From: Clostridia bacterium
Lineage (GTDB): Bacteria > Bacillota > Clostridia > Oscillospirales > Butyricicoccaceae
Length of the DNA stretch: 6,658 bases
Direction of reading: 5' to 3'
Assembly: GCA_017552495.1 (NCBI GenBank)
Contig: JAFZPW010000168.1
Span: 1 to 6,658 of the forward strand
This document shows positions 6,199 to 6,658 of the stretch, in pieces (the first letter of the stretch is position 1; each line of letters opens with the position of its first letter). Position numbers and translations under genes: made by a program. The notes beneath the pieces were generated by a model. That model searched no databases. It saw only the letters and a list, made by a program, of their open reading frames with translations, and had not been told where the DNA came from.

Positions 6199-6658
6199 AT
6201 GGAAAACATGCCAATCTGCGCCCGCTGCAAGAAAAACATGGCAGTGGTGTTCATTACCAAACTGGAAAACGGAAGATCGGTGAACGAGGGTCTTTGCCTG
6301 AAGTGCGCCAAAGAACTGGGCATCAAGCCAGTCACCGATCTGTTGGATAAATTCGGCCTGAAGGACGAGGATCTGGACGGTCTGACCCCCGAGGCGCTGG
6401 GCGAAAACCTGCCGGCCATGATGCAAGAGTTGGGTCTGCCCGGCATCGGCGGCGAAGAGGATGGGGATGAGGACGAAACGCCTTCCCGCGCCCCGGCTTT
6501 CCCCCTGTTCAATCTGTTCCGGCAAAAGCAGGAATCCAGCGAACAAAAGACCGCCGAGGGTGGAAAAAAGCCCCTAAAAAAGAAAAAATTCCTCAACAAT
6601 TATGCCATGGATCTCACAGCAAAGGCCCGGGCCGGCAAGCTGGACCGCATCGTGGGCC
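6199..6658 (+). CDS. ClpE/ClpC-like AAA+ unfoldase, N-terminal part (runs off the window)
   Basis: The first 153 codons are present and the frame is open to the edge. A Cys4 zinc finger, C7-x2-C10 and C33-x2-C36 with 22 residues between the pairs, resembles the N-terminal finger of ClpE and of McsA. It is followed by CAKELGIKPV (36-45), a helical segment (about 46-80), an acidic stretch EEDGDEDE (85-92), a low-complexity linker and a basic patch KKPLKKKK (123-130). Then NNYAMDLTAKARAGKLDRIVG (from 133) matches the conserved lead-in to the first AAA+ module of ClpA/B/C/E, just ahead of the expected Walker A. The usual double Clp_N repeat of ClpC is absent. If complete, it would unfold substrates in the cytoplasm, probably for ClpP; ATPase motifs and a ClpP-docking loop lie outside the window. 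The Clp call is firm, the ClpE-versus-ClpC subtype is not. Confidence 0.8.
   Translation, partial: MENMPICARCKKNMAVVFITKLENGRSVNEGLCLKCAKELGIKPVTDLLDKFGLKDEDLDGLTPEALGENLPAMMQELGLPGIGGEEDGDEDETPSRAPAFPLFNLFRQKQESSEQKTAEGGKKPLKKKKFLNNYAMDLTAKARAGKLDRIVG

Overview
The window looks like chromosomal DNA from a GC-rich member of the Clostridia (an Oscillospirales-type gut Firmicute is my best guess). Four things suggest this: strong AGGAGG-type ribosome binding sites, the ecfA1-ecfA2-ecfT-truA gene order typical of Firmicutes, a DUF5711-like protein next to a CvpA-family protein, and a Clp ATPase with a ClpE-like zinc finger at its N-terminus. This is inferred from gene content and style, not from a database match.

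Layout: positions 1-178 hold no gene I can support, but contain a near-consensus sigma-A promoter (93-121) with an extended -10. From 179 to 6147 seven plus-strand genes are packed with overlaps or a 2-base gap at most: a class I SAM-dependent (r)RNA-type methyltransferase (179-1045), the two ATPases and the membrane coupler of a group II ECF vitamin transporter (ecfA1 1045-1878, ecfA2 1881-2747, ecfT 2741-3541), tRNA pseudouridine synthase truA (3538-4302), a DUF5711-like membrane-anchored protein (4286-5506) and a CvpA-family membrane protein (5503-6147). After a 51-base gap an eighth gene starts (6199) and runs off the end; it encodes the zinc finger, charged linker and first residues of the AAA+ module of a Clp unfoldase. 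No mobile element, CRISPR array, RNA gene or convincing terminator is visible.

How they may work together: EcfA1, EcfA2 and EcfT form the shared energising module that pairs with substrate-binding S components for vitamins; no S component is encoded here, so those genes must lie elsewhere. The methyltransferase and TruA both modify RNA of the translation machinery. The DUF5711-like and CvpA proteins form a second, uncharacterised envelope pair, and the Clp ATPase belongs to protein quality control. The set reads as a housekeeping operon driven from one strong promoter. I do not see a clearly new defence, mobile or biosynthetic system; the most open questions are the DUF5711/CvpA pair and the architecture of the Clp protein.
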